A DNA stretch of 64,000 bases from Labrenzia sp. 011 (lineage in GTDB: Bacteria > Pseudomonadota > Alphaproteobacteria > Rhizobiales > Stappiaceae): assembly GCF_003075075.1 (NCBI RefSeq), contig NZ_QCYM01000010.1:1-64000 (forward strand), given 5' to 3'. Within the stretch, counting starts at the first letter, position 1; each line of letters begins with the position of its first letter. Shown piece after piece: positions 18,903-29,872 of this stretch. The notes beneath the pieces were generated by a model, which saw only the letters and a list, made by a program, of their open reading frames with translations, was not told where the DNA came from and ran no database searches. The translations under genes were made by a program, and so were the position numbers.

Positions 18903-19529
18903 TCATGCGGGGTGTGTCACCCGTCTGAGCGTGAGGTTGATCCGTCCGCCGTTCTTCAGCAGCGTCGATGTGCCTGTAAGCACCCGGTCGATACCGTGGA
19001 AGGCGAGACGCGCCTCTCCTGCGAGCACGACGACGTCACCGGACTGCAGCCGGAAGGACTTCGTCGGATCCTTCCGGGTCAGGCCGCCGACGCGGAAGGT
19101 GGCCGTGTCGCCGAGGGAAACCGAAATGACCGGGGCCTCGAACGTCTCCTCGTCGCGATCCTGGTGCAGGCCCATTCGGGCGCTTTCCTCATAATAGTTG
19201 ATGAGGCAGGCTTCCGGGTCGGGTGCCTGCGGCGCAATGTCTCTCCACAGGGCGGTCAGGCGCGCCGGCAGCGCCGGCCAGGGAAGTCCGGTGTCCGGGT
19301 GAAGCGGCTGATAGCGGTAGCCGTTGATATCCGAAACCCAGCCGAGCGGACCGCAGTTGCTCATCCGGACGGTAAAGGGCTTGCCGGTCCGGGGCATGAC
19401 GGGTCTGTAGAACGGTGCCCGGGCGACAACCGCGCGGATTTCCGCCAGCAAAGCCTCCTGGGCATCGCGGTCGAAATAGCCGGGCAGATAGCCGAGGCCG
19501 CTCGGGCCGTTGAGTGACAAATCCTTCAT
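18903..19529 (-). CDS. alkB: AlkB-type DNA dealkylation dioxygenase
   Basis: Fe(II)/2-oxoglutarate-dependent enzyme that removes methyl groups from 1-methyladenine and 3-methylcytosine. The 208-residue product has the iron ligands His and Asp in LHQDRDE, the second His in RLAFHGIDRV, and the 2-oxoglutarate Arg in RINLTLRRV. The segment MSNCGPLGWVSD also matches E. coli AlkB. It is a single gene diverging from dnaK. The neighbouring SAM methyltransferase is convergent and unrelated in operon terms. Confidence 0.93.
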   Translation of the reverse strand: MKDLSLNGPSGLGYLPGYFDRDAQEALLAEIRAVVARAPFYRPVMPRTGKPFTVRMSNCGPLGWVSDINGYRYQPLHPDTGLPWPALPARLTALWRDIAPQAPDPEACLINYYEESARMGLHQDRDEETFEAPVISVSLGDTATFRVGGLTRKDPTKSFRLQSGDVVVLAGEARLAFHGIDRVLTGTSTLLKNGGRINLTLRRVTHPA

Positions 19530-19642
19530 GACGAACTATTAGCGCATCGCGTGACGGGCCGCAGCCCCCGCCTCCGGTAACTTTCCGGGAAGAAATATCG
19601 GGCATGAGAGGGCCTGTCTGCTATGTGTCCGTCCACAGACGG

Positions 19643-19674
19643 CTTGCAGGCAAAGTTTCATCCACCTATATAGC
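19643..19674 (+). promoter_or_regulatory. RpoH (sigma-32)-type promoter of dnaK
   Basis: CTTG (19643-19646), an 18-base spacer and CCTATATAG (19665-19673) match the alphaproteobacterial heat-shock layout CTTG-N17/18-CYTATNTNNG. It lies about 130 bases before the dnaK ATG. Similar elements precede hslV and nfuA in this window. Confidence 0.7.
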
Positions 19675-19804
19675 ACTCAAGCTTCGCGCCATTCCCGAAC
19701 CGAAAGTTCCGGCGCGATGTCCGGGACAATCCCGGAACCCAACTGAGAGGAGCCGGACTGACGCCTTCATGGGTCTATTCGGTTTGCTAGAAAGAGAGGC
19801 AGAT

Positions 19805-21730
<1,926 letters not shown>

Positions 21731-21739
21731 ACCAGACCT

Positions 21740-21767
21740 GCGGCCGGCCCGGTAACGGGCTGGCCGC
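21740..21767 (+). other. Stable hairpin in the dnaK-dnaJ gap
   Basis: GCGGCCGGCCCG and CGGGCTGGCCGC pair over 12 bp (one G-U) around a GTAA tetraloop, ten bases after the dnaK stop. No U-tract follows. Such a stem could lower read-through or protect the dnaK mRNA 3' end, so that DnaK is made in excess over DnaJ. Confidence 0.6.
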
Positions 21768-21893
21768 GTCATTCATGGCGCCGGATGCTTGCCTGCCTGA
21801 TGACAAGGGCGCTTGTGCCCGGCGCCTTCGCCGTAATGGGCGCCGGACAGATCCTGGCAGCCGACGGTGCAACAACAAGACCGAGAGATCTTG

Positions 21894-23021
21894 ATGTCAA
21901 AACGTGATTTCTATGAAGTGCTGGGTGTTTCGCGCGACGCGGATGGCAAGGTGCTGAAAAGCGCCTATCGCAAGATGGCCATGGAGTACCACCCGGACAG
22001 GAATCCGGGCGATTCCGAAGCCGAAGCAAAGTTCAAGGAAATCAACGAAGCCTACGATGCGCTGAAAGACGAGCAGAAGCGGGCCGCTTACGACCGTTTC
22101 GGCCATGCCGCCTTTGAAAATGGCGGCTTTGGCGGCGGCGGTGGTGGCGGCGCGCAGGATTTCTCGTCGACCATGTCGGACATATTCGAGGAATTTTTCG
22201 GGATGGGCGGCGCTCGCCGCGCCGGCGGACGCGAACGCGGGGCGGACCTGCGCTACAATCTGGACATCTCGCTGGAAGATGCCTTCACCGGCAAGACGGT
22301 GGAGATCGAGGTCCCCTCCACCATCACCTGCGAAGAGTGTTCCGGTTCCGGCGCAAAGCCTGGCACCAGTCCGTCCACCTGCCGCACCTGCGGTGGCGCC
22401 GGCCGCGTGCGGGCGGCGCAGGGCTTCTTCACGCTGGAGCGCACCTGCCCGACCTGTCAGGGTCGCGGTCAGGTCATCACCGACCCCTGCGATAGCTGCG
22501 GCGGCTCCGGGCGCAAGACCCAGGAGCGCACCCTGTCGGTCAATATTCCGGCAGGCATCGAGGATGGCACCCGCATCCGTCTTGCCGGTGAGGGCGAGGC
22601 CGGTGTCCGTGGAGGTCCCGCGGGCGATCTCTATATCTTCCTGTCGGTCCGCCCGCACGAGCTGTTCCAGCGCGACGGCGCGGATCTTTACTGCAGGGTG
22701 CCGATTTCCATGTCGACGGCCACTCTCGGCGGCCAGTTCGATGTTCCCACCGTCGACGGATCGACCAGCAGGGTGAAAGTCCCCGAAGGCACGCAGACCG
22801 GCAAGCAGTTCCGGTTGCGCGGCAAGGGCATGCCGATCATGCGCTCCAGCCAGCACGGTGACATGTATATTCAGGTGACCGTTGAAACGCCGACCAATCT
22901 GACCAGGCGCCAGCGTGAACTTCTTGCCGAATTCGAACAGGAATCCTCGGGCGAAAATCATCCCGAGTCCGCGGGCTTCTTCTCCAAGGTGAAGGAATTC
23001 ATCGACAATCTCGGTGCGTGA
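21894..23021 (+). CDS. dnaJ: Co-chaperone DnaJ (Hsp40)
   Basis: 375-residue type I J-protein that delivers substrates to DnaK and stimulates its ATPase. The J domain carries HPD in [10 protein letters not shown], followed by a Gly/Phe-rich linker with an uninterrupted Gly run, four zinc-binding CxxCxGxG repeats ([32 protein letters not shown]) and the C-terminal substrate domain. The ATG at 21894 begins [16 protein letters not shown]. It follows dnaK by 163 bases. Confidence 0.97.
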   Translation: MSKRDFYEVLGVSRDADGKVLKSAYRKMAMEYHPDRNPGDSEAEAKFKEINEAYDALKDEQKRAAYDRFGHAAFENGGFGGGGGGGAQDFSSTMSDIFEEFFGMGGARRAGGRERGADLRYNLDISLEDAFTGKTVEIEVPSTITCEECSGSGAKPGTSPSTCRTCGGAGRVRAAQGFFTLERTCPTCQGRGQVITDPCDSCGGSGRKTQERTLSVNIPAGIEDGTRIRLAGEGEAGVRGGPAGDLYIFLSVRPHELFQRDGADLYCRVPISMSTATLGGQFDVPTVDGSTSRVKVPEGTQTGKQFRLRGKGMPIMRSSQHGDMYIQVTVETPTNLTRRQRELLAEFEQESSGENHPESAGFFSKVKEFIDNLGA

Positions 23022-23166
23022 CCCCCGGGCAAATCGATCATGCCTCCTCCGGTCAGGGGGACGAAATCGATGCTCCGTGATATTTAAGTGCGCAATCCGT
23101 GCGCTCGCAGGTAGCATCCGCCTGCAAACCTCCCTATATTCGCCGGATGGATGCGGGTGAGGTAAC

Positions 23167-23829
23167 ATGCTGAAGCGTAACGGTAATCGCGTCGAGTCTC
23201 TCAGGCGGAGGCTCAACAGGGTCAATGCCGTGCGAACCAGGGTGCTGGATGAGGTCAAGTTCATCCGCTCCTGGGCGCAGAACCCGTTGCGAACCGGCGC
23301 CGTGACCCCTTCCGGCCCGGACCTTGCCGCCCGGATGGCATCCTTCCTGTCGCCTTCGCCCCGTTCCCGCGTGGTGGAACTCGGACCGGGGACCGGCGTC
23401 GTGACCAGGGCTCTTGTCGAGCGCGGCTTCGCTCATGACCATCTCAATCTCGTTGAATACAGCGCCGATTTCTGCGACCTTCTGAACCTGCGCTATCCGG
23501 GGATGACGGTTCTTCAGGGGGACGCCTATGCCCTGCGGGCAACGCTGAACAAGCCCGGCGGTTTTCTCGCGGGCAACGCGCAACAGAACCACCTGCTTGA
23601 CGGCATTGTGTCCTCCCTGCCGCTGCTGACCCGTCCCGAAGCGGTCCGGCACGCACTGCTGGAGGAAGCTCTGGAGCTGCTCAAGCCGGGAGCACCGTTC
23701 ATACAGTTTTCCTACGGCCTTGCCGCACCGGTCAAATTGACCGGGCGCGGGGTATCGGTCATTTCCTCCGAGTGGGTCTGGAAAAATCTTCCGCCCGCGC
23801 GGGTATGGGTCTACCGCAAGGGGCACTAG
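23167..23829 (+). CDS. pmtA: Phospholipid N-methyltransferase (PmtA-like)
   Basis: 220-residue SAM-dependent enzyme of the rRNA-dimethylase-like PmtA type, which methylates phosphatidylethanolamine toward phosphatidylcholine at the inner membrane face. The SAM motif is VVELGPGTGVVTRALVERG. The preceding GAVTPSGPDLAARMA and a basic amphipathic N-terminus (LKRNGNRVESLRRRLNRV) agree with membrane-binding PmtA enzymes of rhizobia and Rhodobacter. Enzyme identity is by memory of the family. It is a single gene downstream of dnaJ. Confidence 0.8.
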   Translation: MLKRNGNRVESLRRRLNRVNAVRTRVLDEVKFIRSWAQNPLRTGAVTPSGPDLAARMASFLSPSPRSRVVELGPGTGVVTRALVERGFAHDHLNLVEYSADFCDLLNLRYPGMTVLQGDAYALRATLNKPGGFLAGNAQQNHLLDGIVSSLPLLTRPEAVRHALLEEALELLKPGAPFIQFSYGLAAPVKLTGRGVSVISSEWVWKNLPPARVWVYRKGH

Positions 23830-23961
23830 ATGTGCGGTCAGCTGACCGCGAGAGCTTCCGGAAGCCGCTGAAACGCCGTGGAGCCGGTTCCGGAGCCGCT
23901 GGGTCGCCAAACTTTGACAGCACCATGGCGTATATCCGGATTTTCAAAGCGGACAGTTTTC

Positions 23962-24543
23962 ATGCGACACCCCCGAATACTTGTGTGTTCCGGCTCCACG
24001 CGGAGCGGCTCCTTCAACGGCAGGCTTGCCGCGCTGGTGGCCAAGCGGCTGGCAATTCTCGATGCGCAGGTCACCCGGCTTTCGCTGAAGGATTATCCGT
24101 TGCCGGTCTATGACGGCGATCTCGAGGCTGAGGGAGGCGTTCCGGAGAATGCGCGAAAGCTCAAACGGCTCCTGGAGGTGCAGGACGGGGTGTTTCTGGC
24201 GTGTCCGGAATACAACGCCGGCATCGCCCCGCTGCTGAAAAACACCCTCGACTGGATCAGCCGGGTGAAGGAACCGGGCGATGCCTTCAGGAACAGGGTC
24301 TTCGCGCTGGGGGCAGCCTCGCCCGGGGCCCTTGGCGGCATGCGCGGGCTGATCGGCATGCGCACGATACTGGAAGTCGGTCTTGGCGCCATGGTCCTGC
24401 CCCAGATGGTTTCGGTGGCAACGGCCGCGAGCGCCTTTGACGAAGCCGGCGACTTGATCGACGAGCGGGCGGACGGTCAGCTGGACAAGCTGGTTGATGC
24501 CCTCCTCAGGGCGGCCAGGTCATACCCGGTGAAGGGGGCCTGA
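23962..24543 (+). CDS. NAD(P)H-dependent FMN reductase (flavodoxin-like fold)
   Basis: 193-residue protein with the FMN-phosphate loop GSTRSGSFN near the N-terminus and the family motif CPEYNAGIAPLLKNTLDW. Members reduce FMN, quinones, azo dyes or chromate with NAD(P)H; the natural substrate here is unknown. The frame opens at 23878, but the ATG at 23962 starts MRHPRILVCSGSTRSG, the normal N-terminal strand. It lies between pmtA and the hslV promoter. Confidence 0.85.
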   Translation: MRHPRILVCSGSTRSGSFNGRLAALVAKRLAILDAQVTRLSLKDYPLPVYDGDLEAEGGVPENARKLKRLLEVQDGVFLACPEYNAGIAPLLKNTLDWISRVKEPGDAFRNRVFALGAASPGALGGMRGLIGMRTILEVGLGAMVLPQMVSVATAASAFDEAGDLIDERADGQLDKLVDALLRAARSYPVKGA

Positions 24544-24587
24544 GACGGTCCGGCGCAGCAGGCGGTGTCCGGAATGACCATTGATTG

Positions 24588-24619
24588 CTTGGAAATGCCG
24601 CCATTGCCGCCTACATAGT
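24588..24619 (+). promoter_or_regulatory. RpoH (sigma-32)-type promoter of hslV
   Basis: CTTG (24588-24591), an 18-base spacer and CCTACATAG (24610-24618): the same layout as the dnaK promoter with one -10 difference. It lies about 30 bases before the hslV ATG. Confidence 0.65.
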
Positions 24620-24650
24620 GCGTCAGCGACACAAGACTCAAGAGGATTGA

Positions 24651-25211
24651 ATGAGCGAAACGCGCGAACCGGCCCAATGGCACGGTACGACGATCATGAT
24701 GGTGCGCAAGGGCGGCAAGGTCGTGATTGCCGGTGACGGTCAGGTCTCTCTCGGCCAGACGGTGATCAAGCACACGGCCCGCAAGGTACGGCCGCTTGCC
24801 AAGGGCGAAGTGATTGCCGGTTTTGCCGGCGCCACCGCCGATGCCTTCACGCTGTTCGAGCGCCTTGAAGCCAAGCTGGAACAATATCCTGGCCAGCTCA
24901 TGCGCGCCTGTGTGGAACTTGCCAAGGACTGGCGGACCGACCGCTATCTGCGCCGCCTGGAAGCAATGATGCTTGTGGCCGACAGGAATGTCTCGCTGGT
25001 CCTGACCGGAACCGGTGATGTGCTGGAACCGGAAGGCGGCATGATGGGCATCGGGTCCGGCGGCAACTATGCGCTGGCGGCCGGTCGTGCACTGGCCGAT
25101 TCGGATCATGACGCGGAAACCATTGCCCGCAAGGCCATGGCCGTGGCGGCCGAAATCTGCGTCTACACCAATGAAAGCGTGACGGTCGAATCCCTGGATA
25201 CGGCCGGGTAG
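24651..25211 (+). CDS. hslV: HslV, proteolytic subunit of the HslUV protease
   Basis: Threonine protease of the HslUV (ClpQY) complex. The 186-residue product has a short propeptide ending at HGTT, where the catalytic Thr is exposed after processing, then [15 protein letters not shown] and the later [15 protein letters not shown] characteristic of HslV. It is the first gene of hslV-GNAT-hslU with a heat-shock promoter directly upstream. Confidence 0.96.
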   Translation: MSETREPAQWHGTTIMMVRKGGKVVIAGDGQVSLGQTVIKHTARKVRPLAKGEVIAGFAGATADAFTLFERLEAKLEQYPGQLMRACVELAKDWRTDRYLRRLEAMMLVADRNVSLVLTGTGDVLEPEGGMMGIGSGGNYALAAGRALADSDHDAETIARKAMAVAAEICVYTNESVTVESLDTAG

Positions 25212-25217
25212 GCGGTC

Positions 25218-25736
25218 ATGGTCCCGTTCCGTCCGGTCACAAGTGAAGATCTGCCGATCCTCGCGGACTGGATGGCGCGCCCGCACTGGCGCGAATGGTG
25301 GGGCGAGCCGGCAGAGGCACTTGATAAGCTTCGCGAGAAGATCGGAGGGCATGATACCACGAAGCCCTTCATCTTCCGGTTCGATGGCCGCGACGCGGGA
25401 TACACACAGGTCTGGCATGTGAAGGATCAGCAAGGACCCGACGCTGTTGCCGCCTCTCCCTGGTTGGCTCTGCTGCCGATGGATGCGGTCGGAGTCGATC
25501 TGGCGCTTGCCGACGGGTCGGTGCTGTCCAAAGGATACGGAACGAAGGTGTTGCAGGCATTTGTCGGCAAATTGCGCCGCGAGGGCCACGAACGGATCCT
25601 CATGGATCCCGACCCCGCCAACCAGCGCGCCGTGAAAGCCTGTCGCAAGGCGGGATTTCGCGAGATGGCTGAGCTGAAGGGCCGCACGGGCAACAACCTG
25701 CTTATGGAACTGGTAAACACGAAAGGCGTGTCTTAG
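25218..25736 (+). CDS. GNAT-family N-acetyltransferase inserted between hslV and hslU
   Basis: 172-residue acetyltransferase of the aminoglycoside 6'-acetyltransferase-like subtype: FRPVTSEDLPILADWMARPH at the N-terminus and the acetyl-CoA-binding region GYGTKVLQAFVGKLRREGH followed by DPDPANQRAVKACRKAGF. The substrate is unknown; resistance should not be assumed. It starts 6 bases after hslV and ends 3 bases before hslU, so all three are one operon. I recall the same insertion in other Hyphomicrobiales, so it is probably conserved. Confidence 0.85.
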   Translation: MVPFRPVTSEDLPILADWMARPHWREWWGEPAEALDKLREKIGGHDTTKPFIFRFDGRDAGYTQVWHVKDQQGPDAVAASPWLALLPMDAVGVDLALADGSVLSKGYGTKVLQAFVGKLRREGHERILMDPDPANQRAVKACRKAGFREMAELKGRTGNNLLMELVNTKGVS

Positions 25737-25739
25737 AAA

Positions 25740-27044
25740 ATGAGCGATTTTTCTCCGCGTGAGATTGTTTCCGAACTCGACCGCTACATTGTCGGCCAGA
25801 AGGACGCCAAGCGCGCGGTCGCCATTGCCCTGCGCAATCGCTGGCGGCGGCAGCAGCTTCAGGGCCAGATGCGTGAGGAGGTTCTGCCGAAGAATATCCT
25901 GATGATCGGGCCGACCGGGGTCGGCAAGACCGAAATCTCCCGTCGCCTGGCCAAACTGGCCAATGCCCCTTTCACCAAGGTGGAAGCGACGAAGTTCACC
26001 GAAGTGGGTTATGTCGGCCGCGACGTCGAGCAGATCATCCGCGATCTGGTGGAAACCGGCATCTCGCTGGTGCGCGACAAGAAGCGCGAGGCGGTGAAGG
26101 CCAAGGCGCATATCCTGGCCGAGGACCGTGTTCTCGACGCCCTTGTCGGCAAGAACGCCAGCCCGGCGACCCGCGACAGCTTCCGCAAGAAACTGCGCGA
26201 AGGCGAGATGGATGACAAGGAAATCGAGGTCGAGGTTCGGGCCCAGTCGCAGATGCCGAGCTTCGACCTGCCCGGCATGCCCGGCGCGAGCGTCGGGGTC
26301 ATGAACATGTCCGACCTGCTCGGAAAGGCTTTTGGCGGACAGACCAAGACCAAGCGGACAACCGTGAGCGAATCCTACGATCTGCTGATCAACGAGGAAT
26401 CGGACAAGCTCCTCGACGAGGACAAGGTTGTCGAGGAAGCGATTTCCCTGGTCGAGAATTCCGGCATCGTGTTCCTGGACGAGATCGACAAGATCTGTGC
26501 CCGCGAAGGCCGGGCAGGCGGCGATGTCTCGCGCGAGGGCGTGCAGCGCGATCTGCTGCCGCTGATCGAGGGAACGGTGGTTTCCACCAAGCACGGACCG
26601 GTGAAGACCGACCATATCCTGTTCATAGCGTCCGGCGCGTTCCATGTCGCCAAGCCGTCCGATCTCCTGCCGGAGCTGCAGGGCCGCCTGCCGATCCGCG
26701 TGGAGCTGCGCGCCCTGACGAAGGAGGATTTCCGGGCCATCCTCACCGAGCCGGAAGCCAGCCTGATAAAGCAGTATGTGGCGCTGATGGAAACCGAGGA
26801 GGTCACCCTGTCCTTCACCGACGATGCGATCGAGGAAATTGCCTCGGTTGCGGTTGATCTGAATGCGTCGGTCGAAAACATCGGTGCCCGCCGTCTGCAG
26901 ACCGTGATGGAACGGATCCTGGACGAGATTTCCTTCACCGCGCCGGACCGTTCCGGGGAAACGATTGAGATCACCGGGGAATTTGTCCGGGAAAACATCG
27001 GCGACCTTGCCAAGAATGTCGATCTTTCGAAGTTCATTCTTTAA
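25740..27044 (+). CDS. hslU: HslU, ATPase subunit of the HslUV protease
   Basis: AAA+ unfoldase feeding substrates to HslV. The 434-residue product begins [20 protein letters not shown] and has Walker [10 protein letters not shown], the pore loop near [10 protein letters not shown], Walker [10 protein letters not shown], and the second-region-of-homology [18 protein letters not shown]. The family intermediate (I) domain is present. It starts three bases after the GNAT gene. Confidence 0.97.
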   Translation: MSDFSPREIVSELDRYIVGQKDAKRAVAIALRNRWRRQQLQGQMREEVLPKNILMIGPTGVGKTEISRRLAKLANAPFTKVEATKFTEVGYVGRDVEQIIRDLVETGISLVRDKKREAVKAKAHILAEDRVLDALVGKNASPATRDSFRKKLREGEMDDKEIEVEVRAQSQMPSFDLPGMPGASVGVMNMSDLLGKAFGGQTKTKRTTVSESYDLLINEESDKLLDEDKVVEEAISLVENSGIVFLDEIDKICAREGRAGGDVSREGVQRDLLPLIEGTVVSTKHGPVKTDHILFIASGAFHVAKPSDLLPELQGRLPIRVELRALTKEDFRAILTEPEASLIKQYVALMETEEVTLSFTDDAIEEIASVAVDLNASVENIGARRLQTVMERILDEISFTAPDRSGETIEITGEFVRENIGDLAKNVDLSKFIL

Positions 27045-27113
27045 CGGGCGGGCGCATTGCCAGCGGCAATTTCGCCGCTTGCGATGCGCACGCGCCGGTG
27101 GCAGCATGCGCCC

Positions 27114-27608
27114 ATGGTAGCTATTCGAAAAAGCAACGAGGAAGGCCACCGCCGGAAATTTCTGGTCGTGGTCGACGATACGCCCGAATGCGACCGGGCG
27201 ATCGTATACGCCGCCAAACGGGCGGCGCGCACCGGCGGTGTCGTGACGCTGGTCTATATCATCGCACCGGGCGACTTCCAGCATTGGCTGGGAGTTGAGG
27301 ACATCATGCGGGCCGAGGCGCAGGAGGAAGCAGAAGCAACCCTTGCCAAGGCCGCCGAGCGTGTCCGCTCCGTCGCCCGGACGGAACCGGAAACCGTCGT
27401 GCGTGAAGGCAGCAAGGCCGATGAGATCCTGGAACTGATCGAATCGGATGCCGATATCGCCATCCTGGTGCTGGCGGCCGGCACCGGATCGGAAGGGCCC
27501 GGGCCTCTCGTGTCCTCCATCGCCGGAAAGGCGGGGAGCCCCTTTCCCATCCCGGTGACCATCGTGCCGGGCAATCTGGATGACGATTCCATCTCCGCCC
27601 TGGCATGA
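27114..27608 (+). CDS. Universal stress protein (UspA family)
   Basis: 164-residue single-domain UspA. The first strand FLVVVDDTPECDRAIVYAA has the nucleotide-binding Asp, and the C-terminal part has the G-x2-G-x9-G-like stretch around AAGTGSEGPGPLVSSIAGKA, so it may bind ATP. Its role is in stress survival in general; no specific task can be read. The frame opens at 27057, but the ATG at 27114 starts a normal N-terminus. It follows hslU by 69 bases and could be read from the same transcript. Confidence 0.87.
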   Translation: MVAIRKSNEEGHRRKFLVVVDDTPECDRAIVYAAKRAARTGGVVTLVYIIAPGDFQHWLGVEDIMRAEAQEEAEATLAKAAERVRSVARTEPETVVREGSKADEILELIESDADIAILVLAAGTGSEGPGPLVSSIAGKAGSPFPIPVTIVPGNLDDDSISALA

Positions 27609-27645
27609 TCCGGGGGAGAAACCTGGAATGATCTCGGCCGTTGCG

Positions 27646-27676
27646 CTTGACCGGCGGAGATCTCTTCCTATCTAGT
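27646..27676 (+). promoter_or_regulatory. RpoH-type promoter candidate of nfuA
   Basis: CTTG (27646-27649), a 17-base spacer and CCTATCTAG (27667-27675). It also reads as a housekeeping TTGACC / TATCTA pair with a 16-base spacer, so either sigma factor, or both, could use it. It lies about 120 bases before the nfuA ATG. Confidence 0.55.
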
Positions 27677-27796
27677 TTTTAATGGTTCCAAACTGATCGA
27701 AGATGCGATAGAAGCATTCATCGGTGTTTTGCGATGGAGAGACGCAAGACACGACCGGCAACTGGACGCGTTGAACCAGCGCTAGGACAACACAAG

Positions 27797-28354
27797 ATGT
27801 TCATTCAAACAGAAGCAACGCCGAATCCGGCGACCCTGAAGTTTCTGCCGGGCCGCGTGGTCCTGCCGGAAGGCACATATGACTTCCGCTCCCGGGCGGA
27901 TGCAGCCGTGTCTCCCCTTGCGCAGAAGCTCTTCGATGTCCCCGGTGTCGAGGCCGTGTTTTTCGGCCACGACTTCGTGACGGTGACCAAGGACGATACC
28001 GACTGGCAGCACATGAAGCCGGCGATCCTCGGTGTGATCATGGAGCAGTTCATGTCCGGTCAGCCGGTCATGATCTCCGGGGAAAGCGAAGACACGGAAG
28101 AAGGCGAGTTCTTCGAGGACAGCGACTCCGAGACGGTCAACACCATCAAGGAACTTCTGGAAACGCGGGTCCGCCCGGCGGTTGCCCAGGATGGCGGCGA
28201 CATCACCTTCAAGGGTTTCAAGGAAGGCATCGTCTATCTGTCGATGCGCGGCGCCTGCGCCGGCTGCCCCTCGTCCACCGCGACGCTGCAGCACGGCATC
28301 CAGAACCTTTTGAAGCATTTCGTGCCGGAAGTTGAGGAAGTCCGCCCGATCTGA
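27797..28354 (+). CDS. nfuA: NfuA-type Fe-S cluster carrier (NifU domain protein)
   Basis: 185-residue protein that holds and passes on a 4Fe-4S cluster. It has an N-terminal Nfu_N domain beginning MFIQTEATPNPATLKFLPG and a C-terminal NifU domain with RPAVAQDGGDITF and the cluster-binding CxxC in GACAGCPSST. The frame opens at 27734, but the ATG at 27797 is the family start. Its promoter resembles those of heat-shock genes, which would link Fe-S repair to stress. Confidence 0.93.
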   Translation: MFIQTEATPNPATLKFLPGRVVLPEGTYDFRSRADAAVSPLAQKLFDVPGVEAVFFGHDFVTVTKDDTDWQHMKPAILGVIMEQFMSGQPVMISGESEDTEEGEFFEDSDSETVNTIKELLETRVRPAVAQDGGDITFKGFKEGIVYLSMRGACAGCPSSTATLQHGIQNLLKHFVPEVEEVRPI

Positions 28355-28375
28355 GCGGAATTCAGTCCTGATTTC

Positions 28376-28405
28376 AAAGGTCCGGCCGGTGTGCCGGGCC
28401 TTTTC
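28376..28405 (+). terminator. Rho-independent terminator of nfuA
   Basis: AAAGGTCCGGC and GCCGGGCCTTTT pair (one G-U) around a 6-base loop and end in UUUU, 21 bases past the nfuA stop codon. Confidence 0.8.
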
Positions 28406-28564
28406 TATTTCCGATGTCCGATCTCTGTGGAAGGCAAGCCCCCCTTTGGGCTTAGGTCCAAAGCGCGGCTCGACTCTGCGCGCCGCGCGGGTTAGTGGCA
28501 TGGGGAGGGATTGAAGCGGCCTCTGCCGCCAACCGCAATCCGAACGAACAGCGATTGACCTGAA

Positions 28565-29242
28565 ATGCGCCTCCTGGCCATCGATACCGCTCTTGCCAAT
28601 TGTGCCGCCGCTGTCCTCGACGACGGCGCCGGGACCGCATGCTTCGAGGCCTGCGGCGAGGAAATCGGCCGTGGCCACGCGGAACGGCTGATGGACATGA
28701 TCGGCGAGGTGATGGCCGAAACCTCCACCGCCTTCACCGACCTGGACCGGGTTGTCGTCACCATCGGGCCGGGAAGCTTCACCGGCTTGCGTGTCGGTCT
28801 TTCCGTGGCGCGCGGGTTCGGACTTGTCCTCGGCACGCCGGTCGTCGGCATCACCACGCTGGCGGCGATTGCCCGGCAAGCCGCCCCGCAGGACGATGGC
28901 CCCCCGCTGCTGGTCGCGCTGACGGGCAAGGGGGACGAGGTCTACTGCCAGGAATTCACTTCTGCCGGCAACCCTGCCGGCGAGGCAAGTGTGCGGACCC
29001 TGAAGGATCTTGCGGTGACATTGCCGGAGGGCATAAGGTTGGCGGGCTCCGCGGCTGACAGCGTTGCGGAAGCGCTCGCCATACCGGCAGCCCGGATCTT
29101 GTCCCGCAGCGGCTATCCGGGTATTCGCGATGTGGCCGAACTGGGACTCACCGCGGTTCCGGAGAAAGCGGCTCCTTCGCCGCTGTATCTGCGGCCGCCC
29201 GATGCGACGCCCCAGACCAAGGGAAGGATTGAACGGCAATGA
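28565..29242 (+). CDS. tsaB: tRNA threonylcarbamoyladenosine biosynthesis protein TsaB
   Basis: Partner of TsaD and TsaE in making t6A at position 37 of ANN-decoding tRNAs. The 225-residue product starts MRLLAIDTALANCAAAVLDD, an ASKHA fold strand, and has GPGSFTGLRVGLSVARGFG, the TsaB signature. Its stop overlaps the rimI start by four bases (ATGA), so they are translationally coupled. Confidence 0.93.
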   Translation: MRLLAIDTALANCAAAVLDDGAGTACFEACGEEIGRGHAERLMDMIGEVMAETSTAFTDLDRVVVTIGPGSFTGLRVGLSVARGFGLVLGTPVVGITTLAAIARQAAPQDDGPPLLVALTGKGDEVYCQEFTSAGNPAGEASVRTLKDLAVTLPEGIRLAGSAADSVAEALAIPAARILSRSGYPGIRDVAELGLTAVPEKAAPSPLYLRPPDATPQTKGRIERQ

Positions 29243-29727
29243 GTTTCTGGTGGTTCTGGACCCAGCCGCCTGTTGTGGAAGAGGCGCTGGACGAGGATCT
29301 GCCGAAGATTGCCGAAATTCACGCAGCCTCCTTCGCGCACAACTGGAATGTCGATGAACTCGGGCGGATGAAGGCCCAGGACGGCGTCACTTTCCTGGTC
29401 GCCCGGCGGGCCAGTCCTTACGGCACTCGGGGCGCGCTCGGTTTCCTGATTCTCAGAACGGCCGCCGACGAGGCGGAAGTGATCACCATCGCCGTGAACG
29501 CCCGTCAGCGCGGCCGGGGGATCGGCAAGAAGCTGATGGAAGCGGGCCTCTTTCGCCTGTATGCGGAGCGCTGCCGGCATCTGTTTCTGGAAGTCGATGC
29601 GGCGAATGACAGCGCATTGCTGCTTTACCGGGGACTTGGCTTCAAGGAAGTCGGCCGCCGCAAGGGCTATTACGGCGACAGCGACGGCGACGGTACGGCG
29701 CTTGTCATGCGCATTGATCTTCGATAA
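29239..29727 (+). CDS. rimI: Ribosomal protein alanine N-acetyltransferase RimI
   Basis: 162-residue GNAT enzyme that in E. coli acetylates the N-terminal Ala of ribosomal protein S18. The acetyl-CoA loop is QRGRGIGKKLMEAGL, followed by LFLEVDAANDSALLLYRGLGF, typical of RimI. The overlap with tsaB is the common bacterial tsaB-rimI arrangement and supports the name. Confidence 0.9.
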   Translation: MSFWWFWTQPPVVEEALDEDLPKIAEIHAASFAHNWNVDELGRMKAQDGVTFLVARRASPYGTRGALGFLILRTAADEAEVITIAVNARQRGRGIGKKLMEAGLFRLYAERCRHLFLEVDAANDSALLLYRGLGFKEVGRRKGYYGDSDGDGTALVMRIDLR

Positions 29728-29749
29728 GCGCTGTAGCTGACTTGACGTT

Positions 29750-29773
29750 CCTCCGGTCGCGATTGATCGGAGG
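29750..29773 (+). other. Inverted repeat in the fur/mur promoter region
   Basis: CCTCCGGTC and GATCGGAGG pair over 9 bp (one G-U) around GCGATT, 22 bases after the rimI stop and overlapping a TTGACG that could be a -35 element. It may be an operator for the downstream Fur-family gene or a weak rimI terminator; no U-tract follows. Confidence 0.35.
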
Positions 29774-29872
29774 GCGGAAATTCGATCGATTTTGAAGGGT
29801 CGGGCATCTCCTGCGTGTCAAGCGGACGCGGAATGCCCCGGCAAACGGGAAATACCAGCGGGCGGCATCTCA

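Noticed and set aside
19672-19680. Half of a CIRCE element (TAGCACTC) before dnaK
   Set aside because: The inverted second half is absent, and CIRCE normally controls groE rather than dnaK in this group.
23130-23146. CCTATATTCG as a heat-shock -10 before the PmtA-like gene
   Set aside because: No CTTG element lies 17-18 bases upstream, so the promoter call is not supported.
24477-27284. 935-codon minus-strand frame opposite hslV, the GNAT gene and hslU
   Set aside because: It spans three well-supported genes on the other strand; the composition (His, Gln and Asp rich) is typical of a shadow frame.
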